From assembly GCA_029936315.1 (NCBI GenBank), contig JAPYTD010000028.1, forward strand, positions 1 to 56,260: DNA of 56,260 nucleotides, read 5' to 3'. Made by a program: the position numbers and the translations under genes. The notes under the pieces were generated by a model. That model was given only the letters and a program-made list of their open reading frames with translations, was not told the DNA's origin and ran no database searches. This document shows, piece after piece, positions 16,895 to 26,103 of this stretch. Position 1 is the first letter of the stretch; each line of letters starts with the position of its first letter. Source of the DNA: Planctomycetota bacterium. Lineage in GTDB: Bacteria; Planctomycetota; UBA1135; UBA2386.

Positions 16895-18436
16895 CTATCG
16901 TCTGCCGAATACCTGCGTCGCAAACGCGGCCAGCTCCTGCCGCGACCGCGGCACGCCAAACAACCACGGCTCCGCGCGGTCGTGCAGCCGCGAAATGTCC
17001 GGCACCGGCTTTCCGGACTTGCGCAGCGAATCGACATAGATGGTCATGCGCTCGATCGCCCGCGATCCGGGATAGCCCGCCAGGGCGAGCATGCGTACGG
17101 GCAAGCCGGCAAGTTGTTCGACGGTGCGCGCCGGAATTGCACCCCCGCCGACGAAAACCACGCCGCTGATGTGTGGTCGAAACTTCGCCAGCTGCAGCGC
17201 CACAACCGCAGCGGCTTCGCGGTCACAGACGAGCAGCGGCTTCTGGCCGCCGGTCGCCAACACTTCGGGCAGCGCTTGGATCGTCGACAACAGCGCCTTG
17301 GCATAAGGCCGGCCGCCGCCCGGTGAGTCACAGCAGACGACGTGCCACTGCTGCTCGACACCGAAGTCGCCGAGTTCTCGCCACAGCCAATTGGATTCGC
17401 GCATGCCGGGCGACATTGGTCGGCGGGACCCCATGTCGTAGGCGGGCGCCCCCGTCGCAAAGACGACCATCGGGTGCGGTTTGGCATCTGTCGGGGAACG
17501 GAACATGCACGGCTGCACAATGCTCCCAGCCGCCGTATCCCCCGCCGGCATCGCGGTCGGAATAAGGCCCTTCAGACCAGCCAGCGGCGCCCGTTTGTTG
17601 GCGAGGTTGTCGAGACAGGCTTCGAGCAACTCCAACTCACGCACCGCGTCACTGCGCACGGCGAATGCCTCGCCGGTAAAGGCGCGCGACACGTTCGTCG
17701 CGAAGCCATCGAGTTGGGCGCGCAGCAACGGTTCGTAGTCGCCGCGATCGGTGACGGCAGTCGCCATCGCTTTCTCGGCGCGGGCCTGGTAGCCACGCAG
17801 CGCATGGAACGTCCAACGCAGCACTGGGTCGTGCTCGCGCGGCGGCTTGCCGTCGAACATGGTTCGCATCTCGACTTCATAGGTGCCGTCGGGCAACGCC
17901 GCCGCCGGAACGCTCGCCTTGACCTGCGCCATGCGCACATCGGTCATGTTGATGTCGCGGTCGAGCACCTTCGACCAGACCTTCTCGCCGGCCTCGTTGC
18001 GCACGGTCATCTCAAACGTCATCGCGCCGGGTACCGGCAACGTGAACGGCAGACACACCGAGAAGTTCGCGGCGCGACACGTCTCGAAGGTCGAGTCTGC
18101 ATCGACAACTTCGGGTAGCACGAAGAGGCCCAGCGCCGCTCGCATCAAGAACTCTTGGTCCGCCTCGACACCACGCAGGAACGCCAACGCGTTGGCCACG
18201 GGACGAAACGGCACACCGGCATCACGCGCGGCCAGCATCTCGGCCACCTTGGCGACGTCAGCCGCGCCCCTGGACTGAAGTGCATCGAAGACTTCGGCGC
18301 GTCGATTCTCCAGGTGCAGGTAGCCCCAGCGCTCTCGATATACGGGGCCTTGCGCGTTCGCGGACGTCGATGTCATCGCCGTGGCCATCGCGGCCAGCAG
18401 GCAGATGCGCAACAGGGATCGGCGGATACACGTCAT
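16895..18436 (-). CDS. Secreted alpha/beta-hydrolase-like protein without clear nucleophile
   Basis: The ATG at 18436 opens a signal peptide ending near TSANAQ; the longer frame uses a GTG at 18487 and is not preferred. The 513-residue product has an N-terminal helical and beta-rich half of unknown type and a C-terminal half that looks like an alpha/beta hydrolase. That half has HPMVVFATGAPAYDMGSR as the first strand and oxyanion region, then a strand-helix LLVCDREAAAVVALQLAKF and VVFVGGGA. Where active hydrolases have GxSxG, this protein has VCDREA, so the usual serine is absent. A carbohydrate-esterase-like or non-catalytic binding role is possible. It converges on the methyltransferase remnant. 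Confidence 0.65.
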   Translation of the reverse strand: MTCIRRSLLRICLLAAMATAMTSTSANAQGPVYRERWGYLHLENRRAEVFDALQSRGAADVAKVAEMLAARDAGVPFRPVANALAFLRGVEADQEFLMRAALGLFVLPEVVDADSTFETCRAANFSVCLPFTLPVPGAMTFEMTVRNEAGEKVWSKVLDRDINMTDVRMAQVKASVPAAALPDGTYEVEMRTMFDGKPPREHDPVLRWTFHALRGYQARAEKAMATAVTDRGDYEPLLRAQLDGFATNVSRAFTGEAFAVRSDAVRELELLEACLDNLANKRAPLAGLKGLIPTAMPAGDTAAGSIVQPCMFRSPTDAKPHPMVVFATGAPAYDMGSRRPMSPGMRESNWLWRELGDFGVEQQWHVVCCDSPGGGRPYAKALLSTIQALPEVLATGGQKPLLVCDREAAAVVALQLAKFRPHISGVVFVGGGAIPARTVEQLAGLPVRMLALAGYPGSRAIERMTIYVDSLRKSGKPVPDISRLHDRAEPWLFGVPRSRQELAAFATQVFGRR

Positions 18437-18544
18437 CGAGGCAAGAGTACCCCGACCTGTGGCCAAGGTAACGACTGTTGTGCTCACGCGGAAGTCGACA
18501 CAGGGTCCGACGCCCCCCCCCGCGCAACCGCCGAGTGCACCGCG

Positions 18545-19402
18545 CTACGGCAGGTTCAGGATCTTGTGTGTCTGCGGCACCACACGAACGTCAAACTTGT
18601 GGCGCACCGCCGTGGCCACAAAGCGTTCAAGATCGCTCGCTGGCAGCGATCGTTTGACCGGTCCAAACGGGGTCACCGGCTGGAGCATCAGTAGGATCTT
18701 CTGGCGCACTGGTGCCAGCTGTTCGAGCGCCTGCTCGAAACTGGGATCCTGAACGCGATCGGTCAGCACGATCTTGACGTCGACCGAGGCGCCGCGGCGC
18801 AGCGCGATCTCGCAGCAGCGCACGTGCAAGTCGCCGTAGTTTCGCCCGGGCATCAGCAACAGGCTCTTGTGCTGCGGCGCGGCCAAGGTTTCGGGCAACT
18901 TGAAGTCGGCGCTCAGGTGGTCGACCTGGTTGATGCACTTCGCCAGCGCATCGGGATCGATCGCCGCAGTTTCGAGGTGCAGGCGCATGCCTTGGTCGCG
19001 CACCGCCTTGCCAAACTCGTGCACAAACTCGGGAAATACCAACGGCTCACCACCAGTGACACTGACGCGCGGTTGTCGCAACGCCGGCATCGTCGCATGG
19101 CTCACTTGCCGCACCAATTCCGCTGCTCGCGGTGCGCGAACGGGGTTTGGTTCTTGCTGCGTGCGCACACCGAAGTTGACCGGAATCGTGGTCGGCGCTT
19201 CGTAGCTGTTCGGCGTGTCGCAGTAGAGACATCGCAACGGGCACGTCGCCGTGCGCAGGAAGGTCATCGGCAAGCCAACGAACCGACCCTCGCCCTGGAT
19301 CGAGTGGAAGATCTCAATCAGTGGCGCGCGCGCTTCCTTGGCCTCGCGCTCATCTTGCGTCTTCTTGCTCTTGAGCTCGGTTAGCGCCTTTCTTAGGTCC
19401 AT
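18545..19402 (-). CDS. queE: 7-carboxy-7-deazaguanine synthase (QueE), radical SAM
   Basis: The 285-residue enzyme would convert 6-carboxytetrahydropterin to 7-carboxy-7-deazaguanine, on the way to queuosine in tRNA. The [4Fe-4S] cluster motif CPLRCLYC (Cys54, Cys58, Cys61) follows IFHSIQGEGRFVGLPMTFLR, a QueE hallmark. SVTGGEPL is the SAM-binding GGE motif, and LSADFKLPE is also typical. The first 27 residues are an extra charged extension before the fold. No queC, queD or queF is in the window. It starts 34 bases after the aminotransferase stop, in the same direction. The spacer between its stop and 18436 carries a run of nine C. Confidence 0.93.
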   Translation of the reverse strand: MDLRKALTELKSKKTQDEREAKEARAPLIEIFHSIQGEGRFVGLPMTFLRTATCPLRCLYCDTPNSYEAPTTIPVNFGVRTQQEPNPVRAPRAAELVRQVSHATMPALRQPRVSVTGGEPLVFPEFVHEFGKAVRDQGMRLHLETAAIDPDALAKCINQVDHLSADFKLPETLAAPQHKSLLLMPGRNYGDLHVRCCEIALRRGASVDVKIVLTDRVQDPSFEQALEQLAPVRQKILLMLQPVTPFGPVKRSLPASDLERFVATAVRHKFDVRVVPQTHKILNLP

Positions 19403-19436
19403 GCTGACAGCCTCATTGCTGTTGGTCGAGCGAGAC

Positions 19437-20597
19437 CTAGTTGGAGAACCGCTCAGCGAGTTCGTTCAACACCGAGATGCCGGTCGCCAGGTGCTCGTCA
19501 CTAGCAGCGAACGACAAGCGGAAGTGCGTGTCGTGGGCCGAGAACGCTTTACCCGGCACGATCAGCACGTTCTTCTCAACGGCCGCCTCGATGAAGACAT
19601 CGCTCGCCACCTGCACGCCGTTCTGGTCGCGCGGCAACCGCGGGAACGCATAGAACGCGCCCTCGGGCTTCGACAGCGCGTAGCTCGGGTGCAGGTCGCG
19701 CACGAGCAGGTCGCGCTTCTGGCGGTATTGCTCGCGGTATGGCGACAGGTCGATCTCGGGCATCGCCGCCAACAACGCGTGTTGGAATGGCGCCGGCGCG
19801 CAGACGAACGAGAACTGTTGCAAGGTCTTCAACGCGTCGAGCACATTGCTCGGACCGGTTGCGTAGCCCATGCGCCAACCGGGCACGCCATAGCTCTTGC
19901 TGAAACCGCCGAGTTGGATGACGCGATCGGTGAATTGCAGCGGCGAGGTGTAATCGTCATCGTAGCAGAACAGATCGTAGATCTCGTCGCTGACGACGTA
20001 GGCACCAACTCGTTCGGCCGCCTTGCAGATGGCTTCGATCTCCTTCCGCGTCAGCATGCCGCCAGTCGGGTTGCTCGGCGAATTGACGAAGACGATCTTG
20101 GTCTTGTCGGTCACCAGATGATCGATCTCATCCGTGTCGATCGCAAAACGCTCGCCATCCTTCTTGGGGTAGGTGTTGTAGTACTTGACCGACGCCCCGC
20201 ACAGGTTCGCCAGGTGGCGATACATCACGAAGTAGGGATCCGGCAGCAGGATCTCGTCACCGGGATCGAGCAGGCTCAAGAACGACAGCATCAAGCCGCC
20301 GGAAACGCCGCTGGTCAGCAGGCACGTTTCGGGGCGCTTGCCGAGACGCTTTTCGATGTCGTCGAGCACCAGGTCGTTGAGCTCTGGTAGACCCTGCGTG
20401 ACCGTGTAGCGATTGAAGCCCTCGCGCATCGCCTTGCAGGCAGCTTCGATCAGCTGCTCCGGCGGATCGTAGTGGGCTTGTCCGATCGACAGATTGATCG
20501 GATCCTTCATCGTCGCCATCAACTCAAAGATGCGACGGATGCCACTCGGCTCGATGCCGCGCACGCGGCTCGACAGACCAATGTCTTCAGCAGCCAC
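19437..20597 (-). CDS. Class I/II PLP aminotransferase (aspartate aminotransferase-like)
   Basis: The 386-residue cytoplasmic enzyme transfers amino groups between amino and 2-oxo acids using pyridoxal phosphate. The cofactor lysine is Lys234 in GGFSKSYGVPGWRMGY. NSPSNPTGG (172-180) and SDEIYD (203-208) bind the ring and phosphate, and RLSFA near the end carries the arginine that holds the substrate carboxylate. GQAHYDPPEQLIEA and TQGLPEL fit the aspartate/alanine aminotransferase subgroup. The substrate is not fixed by sequence. It precedes queE at 34 bases. Confidence 0.92.
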   Translation of the reverse strand: MAAEDIGLSSRVRGIEPSGIRRIFELMATMKDPINLSIGQAHYDPPEQLIEAACKAMREGFNRYTVTQGLPELNDLVLDDIEKRLGKRPETCLLTSGVSGGLMLSFLSLLDPGDEILLPDPYFVMYRHLANLCGASVKYYNTYPKKDGERFAIDTDEIDHLVTDKTKIVFVNSPSNPTGGMLTRKEIEAICKAAERVGAYVVSDEIYDLFCYDDDYTSPLQFTDRVIQLGGFSKSYGVPGWRMGYATGPSNVLDALKTLQQFSFVCAPAPFQHALLAAMPEIDLSPYREQYRQKRDLLVRDLHPSYALSKPEGAFYAFPRLPRDQNGVQVASDVFIEAAVEKNVLIVPGKAFSAHDTHFRLSFAASDEHLATGISVLNELAERFSN

Positions 20598-20714
20598 GGA
20601 AACCCCGAACGTTTGGCACCAGAATGTTCAGACAGTCAAAAAGCACAATACAGCGGCCCAGGTCCCCCGGTCGGAAAACACCGTCGGAGAACGCCCGAGC
20701 GCCGCCCATGCATC

Positions 20715-20933
20715 TTAGATCGTGGCTTCCGGGTCCTTCTCTTCGTCCTTGACCTTCTTCTTTTTCTTGGTGGCCACCTTGAAGTTGGTGCGCACCTTGG
20801 GGAGTCCGGTGACTCCGTCTTCGGGCTTCCAGTTGCCGGCCTTCTTCAGGGCTGCGAGACGCTCAACCCGGGTCCAGACATTGCGTTGGCCAGCACCCGC
20901 GCCGGAGGACTTCAGACTGCTATGGATCGACAT
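20715..20933 (-). CDS. PVC small basic protein (TIGR04137-like)
   Basis: The 72-residue lysine-rich protein starts MSIHSSLKSSGAGAGQRNVW and contains RVERLAALKKAGNW and VTGLPKVRTNFKV, then a Lys-run and an acidic end. This pattern matches the small basic protein family of Chlamydiae, Verrucomicrobia and Planctomycetes, thought to be ribosome- or nucleic-acid-associated. It is a useful phylum marker. The function is not established. Confidence 0.85.
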   Translation of the reverse strand: MSIHSSLKSSGAGAGQRNVWTRVERLAALKKAGNWKPEDGVTGLPKVRTNFKVATKKKKKVKDEEKDPEATI

Positions 20934-21047
20934 GGAAACAAGTACGCTCTTTGGGCCACCTGAGTCCTGATTGGCAAACGACCTACGGCATTCGCAGGGG
21001 TTCGCACATCACTGGGGTGCAGGGGGCGGGAATTGAGGGCGAGCAGC

Positions 21048-21674
21048 CTACTGGATCTTGTAGCTGATCGGCCACTCCGATTTGGAAACGTTTCGCACGT
21101 GCACAAACACCTGATCCGGCACGTCCTTCGGCAGGTTCCGGAGCAGGTCCCGGGTCGCTTGTGCCTCGGCCTGGCCATCGTAGTAAACCGTGACAACCCA
21201 GACAGGGCCCTTGTTGCCCTGCGGCCACAGGAACGGGCGAGCCTTCTCGAACCCCTTTGCCTGCAGGTATTTGGTCAGGTTGATGGCGTGCTGCTTGGCC
21301 GCCGGCGCCGAATCATCGGGGTAGGCGGCAACGATAAAGGCATCACGCGACAGCGGCTCGATCTCGAACTCACCGACGAACGTGGCGGAACGGCCCGGAG
21401 CGCGCAACGGATCGGTGCCATCGCCGGAAGTGCCGAAAGCACCGCCCACCAGGAAGCCACCGCCAAAGGCGACCAGCACGCAGATGGCAAACACCCACGC
21501 TGACACCGACCTGGCCCGCATGCTGCTCACCTGTCGGCGGCCGTGCCTCGCCTTGCGACCGAGTAGGTTGTCGATCATGCCGACAAGGGCACCAGTGATG
21601 CCACGGCCCTTGCGAGAACGAGACTTGCTGCGTGAAGACAGCAGCATTGCGATATCGCTTGTTTTACGCGCCAC
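21048..21674 (-). CDS. Single-pass membrane protein with SPOR-like periplasmic domain
   Basis: The start is the GTG at 21674, because AGGGGG and GGAGG lie 7-15 bases upstream. The longer TTG frame (21716) has no such site. The 208-residue product has a basic cytoplasmic N-terminus (RSKSRSRKGRG), one membrane helix (WVFAICVLVAFGGGFLVGG) and a periplasmic domain in which AYPD...AINLTKYLQAKGFEKARPF and VYYDGQAEAQATRDLLRNLP resemble a SPOR fold. SPOR domains bind denuded septal glycan in bacteria with peptidoglycan. The similarity is by pattern only. Confidence 0.65.
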   Translation of the reverse strand: MARKTSDIAMLLSSRSKSRSRKGRGITGALVGMIDNLLGRKARHGRRQVSSMRARSVSAWVFAICVLVAFGGGFLVGGAFGTSGDGTDPLRAPGRSATFVGEFEIEPLSRDAFIVAAYPDDSAPAAKQHAINLTKYLQAKGFEKARPFLWPQGNKGPVWVVTVYYDGQAEAQATRDLLRNLPKDVPDQVFVHVRNVSKSEWPISYKIQ

Positions 21675-21716
21675 GAAAACCCCCTGCCTCCGCGAGGAGA
21701 CACACCTCCTGACCAA

Positions 21717-21939
21717 GAGGAGGCTGCGCTCTCAGCCAGGGACCTGACCAAGACCGCGGACCAGCAGACATTTGAAGAACCCCCAGGCAGGTCCGAAAGC
21801 GGGCCTGATTCTGGAGCTGACCGTGTGCCGAGATTGACCGAATCCCGGCGGACCGCAACGTAACGACCCGGCGCAACTGGCGCAACTACTGGCACAAGCA
21901 ACTGGCTGATTGCGCGGGGAAAAGCACGGCGCCGCAGGC
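21717..21939. other. Non-coding gap
   Basis: About 220 bases between the TMTC-like gene stop and the SPOR-like gene. No convincing frame, hairpin terminator or promoter was recognised. CAACTGGCGCAACTACTGGC near 21874 is a short imperfect direct repeat. Confidence 0.4.
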
Positions 21940-24786
21940 TTAGCTGTCGGCGAGGCGCTGCAGCGCGCGGAGCACGGCGGGGTCGGCGTCCTGGTCGGGC
22001 GACTGCATGTATTCCTCAGCGATCTGCTGGGCTGCGTCCTCGTCACCCTTGCGCTGCAAGGTGATCGCCAACATCAGGCTCTGCCGGCTGGCGTCGACTT
22101 TGTTCTTCTTCTGCCAAGCCGCCGCCTTCCGACACAGAGCCTCAAGTTCGTCCAGATCCGCATTCGGATCGCCCTGCATCGCAGTCGCTATCAACCAGCA
22201 CGCCCAATGGTTCTCGGAATCGATCTTGAGCAGGCGACGGAAGTCCTCGATCGATTCGGCAACTTTGCCGGCGGTGAACTTCTCGATGCCACGCCCTTCG
22301 ATTCGGTCCCACGCGAGCTTCAGCTGGCGGCGAATGGCCTCTTCGTCGCCAAAGTCCTTCGACGCGACTTCGAGGCAACGCAACCACGCATCCGTGGCCT
22401 TGTTGTCCAAGCGATTCATGAAGGCCGCGTAACCGAGCGCCGCGAGGCTGCGGGTCAGCTGCTCGCGCGCATCGTCGTACGTCGGCAACAACTGGTGCGC
22501 CTTCTCAAGGTGATGCACAGCCCGTTCGAAGTTCTGCTCCTGATGCGCCAAACGACCGAGCACCAGGTGCGCCTTGGTCTCGTCCGGATTGTAGCGCAAC
22601 GCATCGGCCACGAGCTTGCGAACGGCGGCGCGCTTGGTGTGGTCGGACAGCATGCCCAGGGCACGACCGATCAACAGGTTGCTGAGGATCTTGCCCATAT
22701 CCCGATCGTCGGGCTCGAGTTTCACATAGGCGGACAAGTAATCTATGGCTTCGGAAAGACGATTGAGCCCGACGAGCGACAACGCGATCTCCTGCAGGAG
22801 ACGCGGATCACGACGGTGTTGCCAACCGTTCTGCGCACGCGTCAACGCCGAATCATACATGCGCTCTTCCCGCATCATGCGCGCCGCAGACAACCATGCC
22901 GTGACCGAGTTCGGGCGCAGCTGCGCCGCCTTGGTGAAGCAGCGGATCGCCGCGGACGTCTTATGGCGCGCTTGGTCCCACAGCCCCTGCGACAACCACA
23001 AGCCGGCATGGTCTTGATGCTTCGCCAACGCCGCCTGCAGCCTCACATCGACTGCTGCACCACCCTCGTCATCCGGCGGCAGTCGCGGCAACTTGCCTTG
23101 CCTGGCCAACTCCAACAACTCGGGCCGCCGTGCCGCGAGATCGAGCATTGCTTGGAACGCGATGACGTCCGGCGAGTCGGGAGCCTCGGCCTTCACTACG
23201 GCCAAGACCTTCGCCGCGGTCTCTTCGTCACCGCTCAGCTGCAACGGCTCGAACGAATCCATCTGCACTTGCCGAAGATCACGTAGCAACTGTTCGATGC
23301 GCGGCGCAGCGACTTCCTGCGCCAGCTGCTTCTTCGCAGCGGCGATCGCCGCCAGACAGTTGGCAGCGGCCTCCTTGTATTCGGCACGCCCCATCAACAG
23401 CGGCAACAGCTTGCGCCGCGCCCGCAACTCGTGGATGCCGTAACGCGACGAACGAATCGCCGCCCGAATGTGCTTTTCGTATTCGTCGACTGGCAGCTCC
23501 CGATGGACGAGAATCGCAGTATTCCAGATCGCGACGGCGCGGTTGTAGTGCGCCACTGCGTTCTCATCTTCGACGGCAAGGCTCGCTTCCCACAACGTCG
23601 CGTCGTCGCGGAAGTCCATGGCGCGCGTGCTGGCCAACCACAGCAACGGCGCGACCAACAGCGCCGCCAACCATGGGCCGCGTCGATGCACCAACGTCGT
23701 CGCCGCGACGATCGCCAGCGCAAGGCCGGGCACCGCGAGATAGAGGTAGCGATCAGCCGCCGCAATCGACGAGGCCGGGAACGCCGTATTGAACGGTAGC
23801 AAGGCAACGACAAACGCCAGCAGACCCGCCGCAAACGCGCGCGTCGAACGCCAGAACCACAGCGCTACGCCGACGAACCCGAACACGGAGGCCGCGACCA
23901 CTCCGGGCACCCACCGTTCGCGGAACACGGCGAGCGTATCGATTTCTGGATACAGCACGTTGAGACGCACCGGCCACACCGCCGTCTGCAAGTAGTGCAG
24001 GAACGCTCCGGGTGCTTGCTGCAAGCGCTGCACAACATCCCCAGCAACCAACGTGCCTTGATCTGCGGCCACTTGCTGGTGGTACAACGCAATCGGAATC
24101 GTCGTCGCAAACAACACCGCCGGCGCGAACCAGCGCGCGCGCGGACCTTGGCCCCACAGCACGACGCCCACCGACAAGATCGGCAACACAACCGACGTTG
24201 CGTTGCTGAACATCGCCGCCGCCGCCAACACCGCGAGCACTACGGCACGCCACAGAGAAGGCGCATGTGCGAAACGCACCGTCTGGAACAGCGCCGCGAA
24301 CGTGAACAAACCCGACAACACGTACTTGCGGCTACTCACCCACGCCACCGACTCGCACAGCGCCGGGTGCACGATAAACAGCGCGGCCACGACATGCGCC
24401 GCCACCCGCCCAACGCCGAGCTGCAACATCAGACGCGCCAACACCACGCCAGCAAGCGCGTGCAGGAACAAAGCGTGCACGTGCGGCAACAGCGACGACC
24501 CGGCACCGACCTTGAAATCGAACCACAATGACACGTGCGCCACCGGCAAGTAGGCGTTCGCGATCGGCTGCGTCACAACGGTGCGAAGCCCAGCCAGGAA
24601 CTCCTTGTTGTCCGGCCCAAAGAAGAACCCGTCATCGAACATCAACAGTTCGGCGGCGAGCGCCGCTGGCAGGTAAACCGCCAGAGATAGCGCCAGCATC
24701 ACCAGCCACGTCTGCCACTGCGGGGAGACGGTGGGCGCGACCGGGGCGAACTGTCGCTTCTTCAATTCATGCACGAACTCGATCAT
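21940..24786 (-). CDS. TMTC-like polytopic membrane protein with C-terminal TPRs
   Basis: The 948-residue protein has a membrane half (about 1-430, roughly ten helices) and a soluble half of TPR-like repeats (about 430-948). The first extracytoplasmic loop carries FDDGFFF, the position where GT-C glycosyltransferases keep an acidic pair. NAYLPVAHVSLWFDF, HALFLHALAGVVLARL and WVSSRKYVLSGLF are in the same order as in eukaryotic TMTC O-mannosyltransferases and related bacterial proteins, which also end in TPRs. A role in transferring sugars to exported proteins is therefore plausible, but the donor and acceptor are unknown. It is divergent from the JmjC-like gene, with 190 bases between the starts. 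Confidence 0.75.
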   Translation of the reverse strand: MIEFVHELKKRQFAPVAPTVSPQWQTWLVMLALSLAVYLPAALAAELLMFDDGFFFGPDNKEFLAGLRTVVTQPIANAYLPVAHVSLWFDFKVGAGSSLLPHVHALFLHALAGVVLARLMLQLGVGRVAAHVVAALFIVHPALCESVAWVSSRKYVLSGLFTFAALFQTVRFAHAPSLWRAVVLAVLAAAAMFSNATSVVLPILSVGVVLWGQGPRARWFAPAVLFATTIPIALYHQQVAADQGTLVAGDVVQRLQQAPGAFLHYLQTAVWPVRLNVLYPEIDTLAVFRERWVPGVVAASVFGFVGVALWFWRSTRAFAAGLLAFVVALLPFNTAFPASSIAAADRYLYLAVPGLALAIVAATTLVHRRGPWLAALLVAPLLWLASTRAMDFRDDATLWEASLAVEDENAVAHYNRAVAIWNTAILVHRELPVDEYEKHIRAAIRSSRYGIHELRARRKLLPLLMGRAEYKEAAANCLAAIAAAKKQLAQEVAAPRIEQLLRDLRQVQMDSFEPLQLSGDEETAAKVLAVVKAEAPDSPDVIAFQAMLDLAARRPELLELARQGKLPRLPPDDEGGAAVDVRLQAALAKHQDHAGLWLSQGLWDQARHKTSAAIRCFTKAAQLRPNSVTAWLSAARMMREERMYDSALTRAQNGWQHRRDPRLLQEIALSLVGLNRLSEAIDYLSAYVKLEPDDRDMGKILSNLLIGRALGMLSDHTKRAAVRKLVADALRYNPDETKAHLVLGRLAHQEQNFERAVHHLEKAHQLLPTYDDAREQLTRSLAALGYAAFMNRLDNKATDAWLRCLEVASKDFGDEEAIRRQLKLAWDRIEGRGIEKFTAGKVAESIEDFRRLLKIDSENHWACWLIATAMQGDPNADLDELEALCRKAAAWQKKNKVDASRQSLMLAITLQRKGDEDAAQQIAEEYMQSPDQDADPAVLRALQRLADS

Positions 24787-24975
24787 CCGTTGGGGCGAAG
24801 CACGTTACCGAACCCCATCGAAGTTCGCTCGTCTTCCGTGGCACGAGCGGCTGGCGGAGGGCGCGCATTCTGCCCGACATGTGGATCGCGACGCCCAAGA
24901 GAGCGATGGCAAGCACTCCCCCAAACGGCAACGCACTTCACTTGCCTTCCAGGCCCCATCCGGCAAGCTCATGCC

Positions 24976-26103
24976 GTGCATTCCGCCAGGCACCTCGATT
25001 CCCGCGCCATAGACATCGCCCAATCGCTTCGCCGCCGCGGTCGTGAAGTCTGGCCGCTGCTACGTCGCAACGCCGACCTCGGCCAGGTCGTTACCGTACA
25101 TCGCGATCTGCCAAACGAACGCGCGGAGACCGCGGCCTGGCGCGCCGGCGAACCGATCTTCCTGCCGGGGATCCTCGGCGATGCCCCCAAGCGGTTCGCC
25201 ACTGAGATCGACGACTGCTTGCAGATGTTCGATCGGCTGCGCGATGGCGGTGAGTTTCTGGATGAAGTCGAAGCGCGGATCGGTGACGACGACAACCTGC
25301 GTTATGCCGGTAGCACCGTCGACCAGGATGACCCGCGTGAGGTCGAACGCATCTTCGTCAACGCCGAAGTCGACGACGCGGTTGTCGCCGAAGATCTCTG
25401 GGCCAAGCTCGCGTGGATCACGACGGAAGAAGTCGATGCGTCACTGCGCATCCGGTTCTCCAACGGCCTCGACCAGCAAGAAGAGTGGTTGGCGACGAGC
25501 GACCAAACCGTGAGCTGGGTCGATCAGTTTGCGCTCAGGACCTTTCCAGAATGCCGCGCCGTGTTGTCGAACGCCGCGCTGCGGAAACGCCTGGATCGGC
25601 TGATTGCGCGCCGATATCGCCTATCTGAGCGAATCATCTACAACAACGCGCCGGGCGGTGGCGCGGTCTTCCATCACGATGCGGAGCCAAGCCAGTTCGG
25701 CGTTGTGTTCACGCAACTCAATGGTCGCACCGCGTGGTTCACGATGGCCAAGCCGCGCCTCGCGAAACTGCTCGTTCGCTACGGCATGCGCAACGCTCGG
25801 CAGGCGATCGCCGCGATGGATTCTGGCTGCGACGAACTTGTGCAGGACATCCTCAACCGCGACGCCAGCTTCGCCGCAATGCTCGCCGCCAACGGTGGGC
25901 TGTTCTTACTGCAGGCGGGCGACGCGATCCTGCTGCCATCGCCGTCGTTCCAAGCCTGCGCCTGGCACAGCGTGGTAGCGGTCGGGGACCGGCCGAGCCT
26001 GGCACATTCCTACGGGATTTTTGGCCGGGCCGACGACTACGGGCTCGCCGGGGATCCTTGGCTTGCGAGAAGCCCTGGTAGTACAAGGTCCATTCATGGC
26101 TGA
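24976..26103 (+). CDS. JmjC/cupin-like Fe(II) 2-oxoglutarate oxygenase candidate
   Basis: A GTG at 24976 gives 375 residues. The frame extends to 24769, but the extra part faces the divergent gene and does not look coding, so the start is uncertain. The jelly-roll core is marked by [15 protein letters not shown] with an HxD pair (His233, Asp235), then [15 protein letters not shown], as in JmjC enzymes where a polar pair holds the oxoacid. [10 protein letters not shown] supplies the distal histidine (His331). Such enzymes hydroxylate proteins or small molecules. The last residues overlap the start of the uracil-DNA glycosylase gene by eight bases, so the two are co-expressed. Confidence 0.7.
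   Translation: MHSARHLDSRAIDIAQSLRRRGREVWPLLRRNADLGQVVTVHRDLPNERAETAAWRAGEPIFLPGILGDAPKRFATEIDDCLQMFDRLRDGGEFLDEVEARIGDDDNLRYAGSTVDQDDPREVERIFVNAEVDDAVVAEDLWAKLAWITTEEVDASLRIRFSNGLDQQEEWLATSDQTVSWVDQFALRTFPECRAVLSNAALRKRLDRLIARRYRLSERIIYNNAPGGGAVFHHDAEPSQFGVVFTQLNGRTAWFTMAKPRLAKLLVRYGMRNARQAIAAMDSGCDELVQDILNRDASFAAMLAANGGLFLLQAGDAILLPSPSFQACAWHSVVAVGDRPSLAHSYGIFGRADDYGLAGDPWLARSPGSTRSIHG

Noticed and set aside
21910-23286. 458-residue frame opposite the TMTC-like gene
   Set aside because: The TPR reading on the minus strand is clearly coding; this one has shadow composition.
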